A DNA stretch of 64,000 nt from Fluviicola taffensis DSM 16823 (GTDB lineage: Bacteria; Bacteroidota; Bacteroidia; Flavobacteriales_D; Crocinitomicaceae). The notes below the pieces were generated by a model. The model was given only the letters and a program-made list of their open reading frames with translations, was not told the origin of the DNA and searched no databases. Where the stretch lies: the NCBI RefSeq assembly GCF_000194605.1, contig NC_015321.1, positions 1,178,001 through 1,242,000 of the forward strand. The letters run 5' to 3'. Both the position numbers and the translations under genes were made by a program. This document shows, in pieces, positions 45,972 to 54,622 of the stretch. How positions within the stretch are numbered: position 1 is the first letter of the stretch; each line of letters starts with the position of its first letter.

Positions 45972-46023
45972 ACTCTACCTCTGACCGACTTCCCACTTCA
46001 ACACCATAACTACAAAAGAGCCA
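45944..46023 (-). pseudogene. Degenerate tRNA-Gln at R2
   Basis: The 3' part (T-arm and acceptor, 45944-45971) is intact, but the remaining bases (45972-46020) do not form the anticodon or D-arm and the 5' acceptor reads TGGCTCT instead of TGGCCCA. Seven bases longer than the intact gene. Confidence 0.8.
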
Positions 46024-46170
46024 ATCTCTGCCACTTTCCATAATCATCCATAGAATTGGTTCATTTCGGCAAAAGTGTACCAATAATTGCCCCCATTCGT
46101 ACCTTAAAAAAAAGCAAACTTGTATACCTGTAAATAATTAGCTATATTGCATTATAATTTAATATATTTC

Positions 46171-47355
46171 ATGGATCCTATTCTAAATCCCTATAATCCT
46201 GGAGCAGGAAGTCGCCCCTCATATTTAGCAGGTAGAGACGGTATTTTAACTAAAGCAAATATTTTGTTTAAACGGGTTAAAGCGGGACGTGCTCAAAGAT
46301 CAATTATGCTTTATGGTTTAAGAGGGGTTGGTAAAACAGTATTACTTAATCGCCTCAATACGATGGCTACAGAGGATGACTATATTGTAGAACAAATAGA
46401 AATGTCCGAAAACGACAAGTTCGATGTTAAAATGACAAACCATATTCGAAAGATACTTCTGCAAATCAGTTTATTTGAGAATGCTAAGGATAAATTAAAG
46501 AAGGCATTTCGCGTGTTAAAATCACTGTCTTTAACGATACCGGATGGACCAGAAATAAGTATTGACATCGATGCAATAGCAGGAGAGGCCGACTCTGGAA
46601 ATTTTGAAACCGATTTGATTGATATGTTTGTACATATAGGAAATGCCGCTAAAGAGGAAGGAAAATCCGTTTGTATTTTAATTGATGAGACACAATATCT
46701 AAAAGAGTCAGACATGGCAGCATTAATTGCCTCTTGTCATAAAGTCTCTCAGCTTGAATTACCGCTTGTCGTTATTTGCGCCGGCCTACCGTCAATTGCA
46801 GCAATGGCTGGCGATGCTAAATCATATTCAGAGCGTCTATTCGAATTCATTCCTGTGAGCAATCTTGTAAGTCCTGAAGTTGAATTAGCTATTTCTCAAC
46901 CCGCTAAAGATTTGGGGGTTGAATTTACAGATAAAGCCATTCTGGAAGCAATCACCATTACCCAAGGCTATCCTTACTTCATTCAAGAACTAGGTAAACA
47001 CACTTGGAATCAAGCTGCAAAATCTCCCATTTCGGTAGACGATGTTGTTGCTGCAAAAACGGAAACATTAAACGAATTAGATGATAGCTTTTTCAAGGTG
47101 CGGTTTGATCGTGCAATAAATAGAGAGAAAAAGTTAATGGGAGCAATGGCTGAATTGGGTGACGGACCTTATTCCATGTCGGATGTTGCAGCCAAAATGA
47201 AAGTCAGACCAACATCTGCAAGTCCAACAAGAGCCACTTTGATAAGAAAAGGATTCATTTATGCCCCTTCTCACGGTCAAATTGATTTTACAGTGCCTCT
47301 ATTTGCCGATTTTCTAAGACGAGCCAAAATAACTGGAGCAATTGAGGAAGACTAA
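46171..47355 (+). CDS. AAA+ ATPase (AAA_16/Orc1-like) of element B
   Basis: A 394-residue soluble ATPase. The start MDPILNPYNPGAGSRPSYLAGRD contains the GR box before the fold. Walker A is GLRGVGKT (49-56) and Walker B CILIDET (168-174, D172-E173). Residues about 320-394 look like a winged helix (SMSDVAAKMKVRPTSASPTRATLIRKGFIY). Such proteins bind DNA or act as switches in mobile elements and some defence systems; no dedicated effector domain is visible. The ATG at 46171 is preferred to upstream non-ATG starts. A mini-ORF overlaps its stop. Confidence 0.82.
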   Translation: MDPILNPYNPGAGSRPSYLAGRDGILTKANILFKRVKAGRAQRSIMLYGLRGVGKTVLLNRLNTMATEDDYIVEQIEMSENDKFDVKMTNHIRKILLQISLFENAKDKLKKAFRVLKSLSLTIPDGPEISIDIDAIAGEADSGNFETDLIDMFVHIGNAAKEEGKSVCILIDETQYLKESDMAALIASCHKVSQLELPLVVICAGLPSIAAMAGDAKSYSERLFEFIPVSNLVSPEVELAISQPAKDLGVEFTDKAILEAITITQGYPYFIQELGKHTWNQAAKSPISVDDVVAAKTETLNELDDSFFKVRFDRAINREKKLMGAMAELGDGPYSMSDVAAKMKVRPTSASPTRATLIRKGFIYAPSHGQIDFTVPLFADFLRRAKITGAIEED

Positions 47356-47429
47356 TGGATGAACTAACTTTTATTCATTCTCTCACAATAGAAGTCAAAG
47401 AGATTGGCAGCTTTTACGGAGCAAAGTAA
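47355..47429 (+). CDS. 24-residue ORF coupled to the ATPase, likely truncated partner gene
   Basis: The ATPase stop and this ATG share a base (TAATG), the arrangement used for coupled translation. The peptide MDELTFIHSLTIEVKEIGSF continues only four residues before a stop, and a convergent gene follows. It may be the beginning of a lost second gene. Confidence 0.35.
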   Translation: MDELTFIHSLTIEVKEIGSFYGAK

Positions 47430-47446
47430 CAGTCTTTGTTCAGAAA

Positions 47447-48223
47447 CTATTTGATTAGACCCAAGTCCTTTTTAAATGTTGTCCTTCTGTATTCACCTAT
47501 CTTTTCTTGAGATAATGATTCCGAACCCAATTCATTAATTTTCACCAGATCGTTTTGTATAGCCTCAAGATATTGTTGTAGAACCAATGCCTCAGGAAAT
47601 CCTTCCTTATAAAATGCCCCTTGCAAAAATTTTTGCCCGTAAATTACTGCATCCATCATTTTTTCAAACATATCATTGTAAGTCAAACATTTCAATTGAA
47701 GTTCTCCACTTAAATAAGTATTAGAAAGAACCCGCAATCTTGCTGTAATTTTATGCAAATCTTCAACGTTATTTCTTTTAACAAATTGCTCTACAGAATT
47801 CGTGTATTCTTTCCCCCAATCTGAACGTTCATTTGCAGTATGTTTTTCGGAATCATGGGATTCATTAAGTTGATTATAAATGAATTGAAAAGTCCGATAA
47901 TAGTAATTCAAAGTTGTTACACACTCGTATATCTCTTCAATCTTTCCAACTAAAATCTGTTGCCGATTATTCTTGTTAGCCTGTTCAATCTGCTGTCTAT
48001 TACTCCTATTAGTAGCTCTCATCGCTAGATAGGAAATTAAAAGAGCACCTAAAGAAACAACGGCTACTGCAACTGATATCCAAAAACCAGCTATTGAGAA
48101 ATTACTTTCATCCGCCAGCAATTTGTTTTCATACTTATTATGGATGACAATTGGCTTTAAATCTCTTGATTGATTCAGGTTGATTACTGTGTCGGAATGG
48201 TTAGTGTAAATAGTGTCTTTCAT
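47447..48223 (-). CDS. Single-TM protein with helical cytoplasmic domain, element B
   Basis: A 258-residue protein. An N-terminal polar stretch (1-43) is followed by one TM segment (about 45-68, FSIAGFWISVAVAVVSLGAL). A coiled coil follows (NRSNRQQIEQANKNNRQQIL), then a long helical domain. No catalytic motif or known family. Membrane-anchored helical proteins beside an ATPase are seen in some abortive-infection modules, but this is only a suggestion from context. Confidence 0.6.
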   Translation of the reverse strand: MKDTIYTNHSDTVINLNQSRDLKPIVIHNKYENKLLADESNFSIAGFWISVAVAVVSLGALLISYLAMRATNRSNRQQIEQANKNNRQQILVGKIEEIYECVTTLNYYYRTFQFIYNQLNESHDSEKHTANERSDWGKEYTNSVEQFVKRNNVEDLHKITARLRVLSNTYLSGELQLKCLTYNDMFEKMMDAVIYGQKFLQGAFYKEGFPEALVLQQYLEAIQNDLVKINELGSESLSQEKIGEYRRTTFKKDLGLIK

Positions 48224-48355
48224 TTGCCCTTTTTAATCCTAAAGTTAACAAGCCAAGATGAGCGGTGCAAAAGAATAAGATTTTTCCAATAACTGTACCA
48301 AATCCCGTCCCACTTAAATTTGTCGATTTGTCGATCTTCCACCATCAAACAAACA

Positions 48356-48433
48356 CCCACAAAAAAAGGAGCTTATTTCTAAACTCCTTTTTTCTCCCTT
48401 TTCTGTTGGCCCACTAGGGCTCGAACCTAGACT
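48356..48433. repeat. Att core copy R3 (78 bp), right end of element B
   Basis: Third identical copy. Sequence to the right (from 48481) differs from R1 and R2 and contains the tRNA promoter, so this is the chromosomal junction. Confidence 0.92.
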
Positions 48434-48478
48434 CTTCGGTACCAAAAACCGACGTGTTGCCAGTTACACCATGGGCCA
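48406..48478 (-). tRNA. tRNA-Gln (TTG), promoter-bearing chromosomal copy
   Basis: A 73-base tRNA identical to 41158-41230, anticodon TTG in loop TTTTGGT, no encoded CCA. A TAACTTTG box lies just upstream, so this is the copy most likely to be expressed. Confidence 0.93.
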
Positions 48479-48488
48479 ATTGCGAGGG

Positions 48489-48496
48489 CAAAGTTA
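48489..48496 (-). promoter_or_regulatory. Promoter of tRNA-Gln (TAACTTTG with TTG at -33)
   Basis: Minus-strand TAACTTTG 10 bases before the tRNA, with a TTG exactly 19 bases further upstream: a full match to the Bacteroidota -33/-7 pattern. Confidence 0.75.
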
Positions 48497-48661
48497 ATAC
48501 TAAATTCTTTTTCTCCAAGACATCTTTTAAAAAAAATGGATTTTTTTGGACAAAAAAGTTAAAATACATTGAATTTCATTCATTTAGCAATTTTCAGCAT
48601 TTCTGTGCGGAATCGTCACAATATATTTATAACTTCGCAAGTCAAACTTTCAAAGTAAATC

Positions 48662-51600
48662 ATGAATTACAACAAACTAAATAACCTTACTGGCTGGTTG
48701 GTTTTTTTAATCGCAACGATTGTTTATTTCCTAACCATTGAAGACACAGTTTCACTCTGGGATTGTGGGGAATACATTACAGCAGCAAATAAATTAGAAG
48801 TTGGTCACCCTCCGGGCGCACCGTTATTCATGTTACTTGGACGTTTATTCTCGTTCTTTGCAGAGCCAGAAATGGTAGCAGTTTGGATTAACCGCTTGTC
48901 AGCATTGTGTAGTTCATTTACCATTTTGTTCTTGTATTGGTCAATCACCATGTTTGCAAAGAAAATCATGCAACGAAAAGACAGAGATTGGTCGAGAGGT
49001 GATCAGATTGCAACACTTGGAGCAGGAATTATTGGTGCCTTGGCATATACTTTCTCTGATTCATTCTGGTTCTCAGCTGTTGAGGGTGAGGTTTATGCGA
49101 TGTCTTCGTTGTTTACTGCAGCAATTTTTTGGATGATTTTGAAATGGGATGCCGAAATGATTGGTATCAAACACGGTGAAATTAAAGACTCTCGATCTCC
49201 GATGCGTTGGATGATTTTGATTTGGTTCATGTTCGGTTTAGCAATTGGTGTCCATTTATTGGGTCTACTTGCAGTGCCAGCCATTGCTTATGTAATCTAT
49301 TTCAACCTTTGGGAGAAAACAAATCTAAAAGGAATTATTCTAACTGGTTTAATATCAGTAGTAGTTCTTGGATTCGTTCAAGAAGGAATAATCCCAGGAA
49401 CAGTTGCTTTGGCATCTTGGTTTGAGGTCTCTTTCGTAAATTCTTTTGGTTTACCATTCTTCACAGGAACTATTTTCTTCTTCCTTTTGTTAATCGCTGG
49501 ATTTCTTTGGGCATTTAAATATGCAAAACGAAAAATGAAACCTTTGATGAACACTGCAGTTTGGAGTTTGTTGTTCTTATTGATTGGTTATGGATCATTT
49601 GCTGTGATTGTTATTCGTTCGAATGCAAATACACCATTGGATGAAAATGACCCTGAAAACTTAGTGACGCTTCACGCCTATTTGAAACGTGAACAATATG
49701 GATCTTGGCCAATTTTAAACGGACAATATTGGAATTCAGAGCTTGCTGATCCATCCACTTTTGGAGATGGAAGCCCTTATTTCTTGAGACGATTTGTGAT
49801 TACAAACAATTCAACAGGATTGGAAGCAAAAGCATTTCTAACTGAAAAAGAAGCCAATGAATGGGTAACAGCAAAAGGTGGAGGATTTTCTGTCAAAGAA
49901 AAATATTTCTCTAGTAATGAAACTACTCGTAAAAACAATAAGCAAGTATACGCTCAAACGACCTTCTTACCAAGGATGCACTATACTTCCAATGATCCAA
50001 GAGATCCGAAAATTGCAGCTTACAAAAATTGGTCAGGTTATGACGCAACGGATGTAACAGATGCGGATGAACTTGGAGCTGATGGATTGAGACTTCCTCG
50101 TTTTGGTGAGAATATGCAATACATGTTCAGATACCAAATGAACTGGATGTATTGGCGTTATTTCATGTGGAACTTTGCAGGTCGTCAGAATGATTTCCAA
50201 GGACATGGTGATGCCATGCGTGGAAACTGGATTTCTGGGTTCTCATACATTGATGATGCGCGATTAGGTAGCCAAGAAAATGCTCCTTACTATACATTGG
50301 AAAATCCAGCGCACAATAATTTCTGGTTATTGCCTTTAATTTTAGGTGTAATTGGAGTAATCTTCCATTTTTACCGAGCTCCAAAAGATGCGTTCATTGT
50401 ATTCTTGACGTTCTTCTTTACAGGAGTTGCGATTGTGATTTACTTGAATCAAAAACCTTATGAGCCACGCGAGCGAGATTATGCGTATGCTGCCTCCTTC
50501 TACGCCTTCGCCTTCTGGATAGGATTGAGTGTCTTAGCGCTTTATGATGCCTATAAAAACTTCTCGAAAGTAGACTGGAAAAACATGTTGATTGGCTTTG
50601 GTGGACTTACGGTGTTCATTCTATTCTTTGCAATACCTGGAGGATTCCACATTTTTGCAACTTGGATAACCATTGCAGCTATTGCTTTAGCACTCCTCGG
50701 AATAGCCTATGGCTTGCGGAAAGTGCTCCCGAACAACAATGTGGGTGCAATTGCATTTACCGTTCTAACATTGTTTGTTCCATACATCATGGGTTCTCAA
50801 GGTTGGGATGATCACGATCGTTCCGAAAAAACATCGGCTCATGATTTAGCTTATAACTACTTGAAATCTTGTGAGAAAAACGGAATTATTTTCTCTGTTG
50901 GCGATAACGACACTTTCCCATTGTGGTATTTGCAAGAGGTAGAAGGTGTAAGTACAGATGTGCGTGTTTGTAACACCAGTTTATTCGATACAGATTGGTA
51001 CACGAATCAAATGAAAATGAAAATGTACGATTCTGAACCATTGCCTATTACTTTCAGAGAAGATCAAATTCTTCAATGGGCAGGTGGAACGGATCAAGCA
51101 TTTTTCCAATCAACAACTCAGTTATTGAGTCAAGGGATTAAACGCGAAACAGTGGAGAGAATCTTCAAAATGAAACGCGAAAGAAGTCCAAGAGAATTTA
51201 ACCAAGCTTATGCTTCTTTTGCTGCAACAGCTTCAGGAGTTTTAAATGCTGTGACTTCAAAAGACCCTTCATACGAACCACGAATTTCTGAAATTCGTGC
51301 AGCGTTTACGACATCAGCAGATTCAGCAACTCTGACAACCCTTGAGGGAATGCAAAATGGAATCTTGGAAATCTTTGAAGCATACCGCAATCAAATGATT
51401 GAAACGGATGTAAAAGGCTTGGAACAATTGCAAACTTTGATGAGCTCTTGGGAAGATTCTTGGTCATTCCTTCCAATTAAAGAAGTAATTAGTTTCATGA
51501 AAGATGATGAAAACATCGTGAAATATGGAACAGCATCTTTACGTGTTATTCCTTGTACTGGATTTATTTTACCAGTAAACAAGAAAAATGCAATTGCTTC

Positions 51601-52810
51601 TAAAATTATTACTGCTGAAGAAGCAAATGAGTGTGAAGATGAAATTCGTTTCCGATTCAATGCAAGATCCGTTCAAGCTATTACGAAATCAGATATCATG
51701 ATTTTGGATATGTTGGCGAACAATGATTGGAAACGTCCAATGTACTTTACTTCTCCTGGAAACACAGAAGTTTCTACGGCAATGTATCAAAGCGGACATT
51801 TACGTACAAATGGTATGGCTTGGGAAATTTCTCCAATTACAGCAAAAGGAAGTACTCCAATTAACGAAAAATTGATGTACAAACATTTGATGGAGACATA
51901 CCACTTCGGAAAAATGAATGATCCAAATGTATTGACAGATTACTATGCAAGACGCCAAACTGTTCAGTTTAGAACAATGTTTGCTCAATTGGCTGAACAT
52001 TATGTGATTCAAGCAGAGCAAATGGAAACTAGCAAGCAACAATATGGACCAATGATTAAAAACTTGCGTGCTTCTGGACAAAACAACGTTGCAGATTCAT
52101 TGGAAAACACCTTTGACAGTGCATTGGGAATGTCTGCTGTTGAATTGCGTAAAAGAGCGTCTAAATTGATTCATAAATCATTAGAAGTCATGCCTGCAAA
52201 TGTGGTGTTGGATTATGGCGAAAGACCATCTTCTGCTGGTCCAATTACGGATGCAAATGGAAATGAATACACGCAATTCCAAGATGGAGTATTACAAGAT
52301 TACGTTGGTTTACTATACCGTGCAAATGATAAAGAAGGAGCAGAAAAATTGGGTGCAGAAGTAGCACGTCAAATTGAGAGCATCCTAGGTTATTTCAAAA
52401 ATAGCCCCGCGAAATACGCTGCAAATAACTATCCTGATTACATTGCTGCAGTTGGTAATTACGCAACCATTCACAAATTTGCTGGAGACCCAAGAATTGG
52501 GAATCCAAACGGAGTACTTTTTGCTCGTACATCAAAAGGAATTGAAGGTCTTTACAATGTAGATTTGAAACGAATCTATACAGAATTAGATCAACTTTCT
52601 TTGGAAGATGATGAAATGGATTACAGCTTAGAAAAGCAACGACTTCAAGGAACAATGAATGCGATTGATTTCAGTTATCAATTAACTGGAACTCAAATGC
52701 CTTCTGCTCCAGCAAACCCTGCTTCGCCAGGAATGCCTGCAGGAAGTGAAATGATGTTACCAGAAGAACCGTTGAATAGTGTACAAGCAAATGATACACA
52801 GGACCGTTAA
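48662..52810 (+). CDS. DUF2723 multi-TM protein, predicted glycosyltransferase
   Basis: A 1382-residue membrane protein. The N-terminus is the DUF2723 domain, with TM segments and the loop DTVSLWDCGEYITAANKLEVGHPPGAPLFML, split here as residues 28-60, whose acidic residues resemble the catalytic loop of GT-C glycosyltransferases. About 10-12 TM helices fill residues 1-720, with a periplasmic insert at 330-550. The C-terminal 660 residues are soluble and helical. It may transfer sugars from a lipid carrier to proteins (family-based inference). It lies beside the tRNA-Gln locus as part of the chromosome, followed 18 bases later by a polysaccharide deacetylase gene. Confidence 0.8.
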   Translation: MNYNKLNNLTGWLVFLIATIVYFLTIEDTVSLWDCGEYITAANKLEVGHPPGAPLFMLLGRLFSFFAEPEMVAVWINRLSALCSSFTILFLYWSITMFAKKIMQRKDRDWSRGDQIATLGAGIIGALAYTFSDSFWFSAVEGEVYAMSSLFTAAIFWMILKWDAEMIGIKHGEIKDSRSPMRWMILIWFMFGLAIGVHLLGLLAVPAIAYVIYFNLWEKTNLKGIILTGLISVVVLGFVQEGIIPGTVALASWFEVSFVNSFGLPFFTGTIFFFLLLIAGFLWAFKYAKRKMKPLMNTAVWSLLFLLIGYGSFAVIVIRSNANTPLDENDPENLVTLHAYLKREQYGSWPILNGQYWNSELADPSTFGDGSPYFLRRFVITNNSTGLEAKAFLTEKEANEWVTAKGGGFSVKEKYFSSNETTRKNNKQVYAQTTFLPRMHYTSNDPRDPKIAAYKNWSGYDATDVTDADELGADGLRLPRFGENMQYMFRYQMNWMYWRYFMWNFAGRQNDFQGHGDAMRGNWISGFSYIDDARLGSQENAPYYTLENPAHNNFWLLPLILGVIGVIFHFYRAPKDAFIVFLTFFFTGVAIVIYLNQKPYEPRERDYAYAASFYAFAFWIGLSVLALYDAYKNFSKVDWKNMLIGFGGLTVFILFFAIPGGFHIFATWITIAAIALALLGIAYGLRKVLPNNNVGAIAFTVLTLFVPYIMGSQGWDDHDRSEKTSAHDLAYNYLKSCEKNGIIFSVGDNDTFPLWYLQEVEGVSTDVRVCNTSLFDTDWYTNQMKMKMYDSEPLPITFREDQILQWAGGTDQAFFQSTTQLLSQGIKRETVERIFKMKRERSPREFNQAYASFAATASGVLNAVTSKDPSYEPRISEIRAAFTTSADSATLTTLEGMQNGILEIFEAYRNQMIETDVKGLEQLQTLMSSWEDSWSFLPIKEVISFMKDDENIVKYGTASLRVIPCTGFILPVNKKNAIASKIITAEEANECEDEIRFRFNARSVQAITKSDIMILDMLANNDWKRPMYFTSPGNTEVSTAMYQSGHLRTNGMAWEISPITAKGSTPINEKLMYKHLMETYHFGKMNDPNVLTDYYARRQTVQFRTMFAQLAEHYVIQAEQMETSKQQYGPMIKNLRASGQNNVADSLENTFDSALGMSAVELRKRASKLIHKSLEVMPANVVLDYGERPSSAGPITDANGNEYTQFQDGVLQDYVGLLYRANDKEGAEKLGAEVARQIESILGYFKNSPAKYAANNYPDYIAAVGNYATIHKFAGDPRIGNPNGVLFARTSKGIEGLYNVDLKRIYTELDQLSLEDDEMDYSLEKQRLQGTMNAIDFSYQLTGTQMPSAPANPASPGMPAGSEMMLPEEPLNSVQANDTQDR

Positions 52811-52828
52811 TTCGATAACTGTTCTAAT

Positions 52829-53440
52829 ATGAAATTATTTAAACCTCCACGCTTAACAGATTGGGTTTTCCCAAGGTTAAGGTGGAGGTTTTCTGTTTCT
52901 GAACCAATTATCTTCATCACTTTTGATGACGGACCAAATCCAGAAATAACTCCTTTTGTTTTAGATTTATTGAAGGAATACAATTGGAAAGCAACCTTTT
53001 TCTGTGTGGGTCAAAACGCATTGAAATACCCTGAATTATTTCAACGAATTACCGATGAAGGACATGCTATTGGAAACCACACCATGCAGCATTTCAATGC
53101 ACTAAAAACAGAAAAAGAAGTTTATTTAGCATCTTTTCGGGAATTTGAGCAAAATCATCCCACGACCCTTTTCAGACCACCTTATGGACGAATAAAACCA
53201 AGTATTGCGAAAGAAATTGGAAAATCCCACCAAATAATCATGTGGTCGTGGCTTTCTTACGATTATGACTTGACGGTGAGCAACGAGAAAATACTTTCAG
53301 AAGCAACTCGGATTAAAAAAGGAGATATTTTAGTACTTCACGACAATGCAAAAATTGCTGAACGGCAACGTGAATTGCTTCCGCAGTTATTCAAACTATT
53401 ACACGAAAAAGGATTTGAATCGAAGCCTATTTCTGCTTAG
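52829..53440 (+). CDS. Polysaccharide deacetylase (NodB-like, CE4)
   Basis: A 203-residue enzyme. CE4 motifs: FITFDDGPNPE (catalytic Asp and metal Asp, about 33-43), HxxxH in NHTMQH, RPPYGR, and LVLHD near residue 175. It removes acetyl groups from an N-acetylated glycan, such as peptidoglycan or a surface sugar. There is no signal peptide in this frame, so location is uncertain. Downstream of the DUF2723 gene, which suggests a shared glycan pathway. Its end overlaps the convergent DUF2480 gene by 14 bases. Confidence 0.88.
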   Translation: MKLFKPPRLTDWVFPRLRWRFSVSEPIIFITFDDGPNPEITPFVLDLLKEYNWKATFFCVGQNALKYPELFQRITDEGHAIGNHTMQHFNALKTEKEVYLASFREFEQNHPTTLFRPPYGRIKPSIAKEIGKSHQIIMWSWLSYDYDLTVSNEKILSEATRIKKGDILVLHDNAKIAERQRELLPQLFKLLHEKGFESKPISA

Positions 53441-53942
53441 GCTTTTTGTAAATTGGAACGGTAGAACAAGGTTCACCATACATAATGCTAGAACAAACGG
53501 GCTGAACTTTCACTAAAAACTGAGACATTACAGCTTCTGGATTCGGGATATCAGAACATCCTTTTACAATCAATTTCCCATCCAAAAATTGCTCAACATC
53601 CAATCGATTAATCGTTAATTCCAACGCTTTTTGCTTAGCTTCTGAAAGAGATCCAATAGTTACTGAATCTGCTATTCCAACCAACTTGGAGCTTACCAAC
53701 ATAAATGCCCAAGAAGGCAAAATCGCTTCAACGGAGCAAAACAAGTAAACATGCTTATTTTGAAACTGATTCCAATCAAAATTCTTGACGTATTCACGGA
53801 AATCTTTCTCCTTCAGCGCCAATCCTTGCCACAAAGAAGGCTCAAAATCAAAACCTGCAAACTCCGAATTTTTCGGACAATAATCAGCTAAATCAACTGC
53901 TATTAATCCACTTTGTGCTATTTTATTGACAATCTCAGACAT
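53427..53942 (-). CDS. DUF2480 family protein
   Basis: A 171-residue soluble protein with the DUF2480 pattern: EIVNKIAQSGLIAVDLADY, FDFEPSLWQGLALKEKDFREYVKNFDW, and CSVEAILPSWAFMLVSSKL. Function unknown; the family is typical of Bacteroidota. C-terminal Cys pairs (CSDIPN, CSSIMYGEPCS) are visible. Overlaps the deacetylase gene tail to tail. Confidence 0.82.
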   Translation of the reverse strand: MSEIVNKIAQSGLIAVDLADYCPKNSEFAGFDFEPSLWQGLALKEKDFREYVKNFDWNQFQNKHVYLFCSVEAILPSWAFMLVSSKLVGIADSVTIGSLSEAKQKALELTINRLDVEQFLDGKLIVKGCSDIPNPEAVMSQFLVKVQPVCSSIMYGEPCSTVPIYKKPKQK

Positions 53943-54078
53943 ACCACAAATTTACGGAATTCTGACCGAATCAATCTCTCAGTTGTTAAACTTCGATGCC
54001 TGTAAAGCTATTTTAACAAAAATTAAAGAACCCATTTACACCTTATGCCTTACATTTATCGAATCAAAAAATAAAGCC

Positions 54079-54594
54079 ATGAAAAACGCACTTTTTTTAG
54101 GAATTACAGCTTCCCTATTTTTACTAGGATCTTGTTCATCAGGAGAGAAAAAAATCATTTCAGTTGAGAAAAAGGTCGCTTACAAAAAATTAGATCCCGT
54201 TCAAGCTGATCGAAAATTGGCCATTGAAGTTTCGGGTATGAGTTGTGAACATGCATGCGGAGGTTCCATCCGAATGGCTTTGAAAGAAACGGGGGCTGTT
54301 GATCGTGTTTCTTACGATTTTGAAACAGGAAGAAAAACAAACACGGCTTACGTTACCTTTGATAAATCTAAAATTTCTGCCGATAAAATTATTTCCATTA
54401 TCGAGACTATTAATGAAAAACAATTTACAACAGGCAAGACGAGTTCAACGGATATCGAAGAAACAGCTAAATCCAGCAGTCCTTCAACAACCGTTGTTAC
54501 TGAAACAAAAACGAGTAAAATTAACGTAGACGTTTCAGAAACATCCTGGAAAATTCCAAATGTTTTATCATTTTTCTCTCATTTGATCAACTAA
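54079..54594 (+). CDS. Lipoprotein with heavy-metal-associated (HMA) domain
   Basis: A 171-residue protein from the ATG at 54079, with a lipoprotein signal (FLLGSCSSG, Cys19). Residues about 50-115 have the HMA ferredoxin-like pattern (LAIEVSGMSCEHACGG ... TAYVTFDKSKISADKIISII). The metal loop is M-S-C-E-H-A-C, three residues between the Cys instead of the usual two. A Ser/Thr-rich tail follows. It may bind copper or another soft metal in the periplasm (inference). Confidence 0.72.
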   Translation: MKNALFLGITASLFLLGSCSSGEKKIISVEKKVAYKKLDPVQADRKLAIEVSGMSCEHACGGSIRMALKETGAVDRVSYDFETGRKTNTAYVTFDKSKISADKIISIIETINEKQFTTGKTSSTDIEETAKSSSPSTTVVTETKTSKINVDVSETSWKIPNVLSFFSHLIN

Positions 54595-54610
54595 AAACAA
54601 TCACTATTTG

Positions 54611-54618
54611 TAGCTTTG
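54611..54618 (+). promoter_or_regulatory. -7 box (TAGCTTTG) for the alpha/beta hydrolase, leaderless-type spacing
   Basis: TAGCTTTG ends four bases before the ATG at 54623. Confidence 0.6.
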
Positions 54619-54622
54619 TATT

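Larger units (their letters stand above)
45894..48433. mobile_element. Element B: integrase-less cargo element in tandem with element A
   Basis: About 2.5 kb between att cores R2 and R3. It holds an AAA ATPase gene, a 24-residue mini-ORF and a one-TM protein gene, but no recombinase. Its left arm resembles that of element A, so the integrase of A could move it in trans (inference). Confidence 0.68.

Noticed and set aside
45944-46023. Third functional tRNA at the middle att copy
   Set aside because: The 5' acceptor, D-arm and anticodon arm do not pair; only the T-arm half is intact.
51800-52655. Several minus-strand ORFs inside the DUF2723 gene
   Set aside because: They are shadows of the long plus-strand frame and show no family features.
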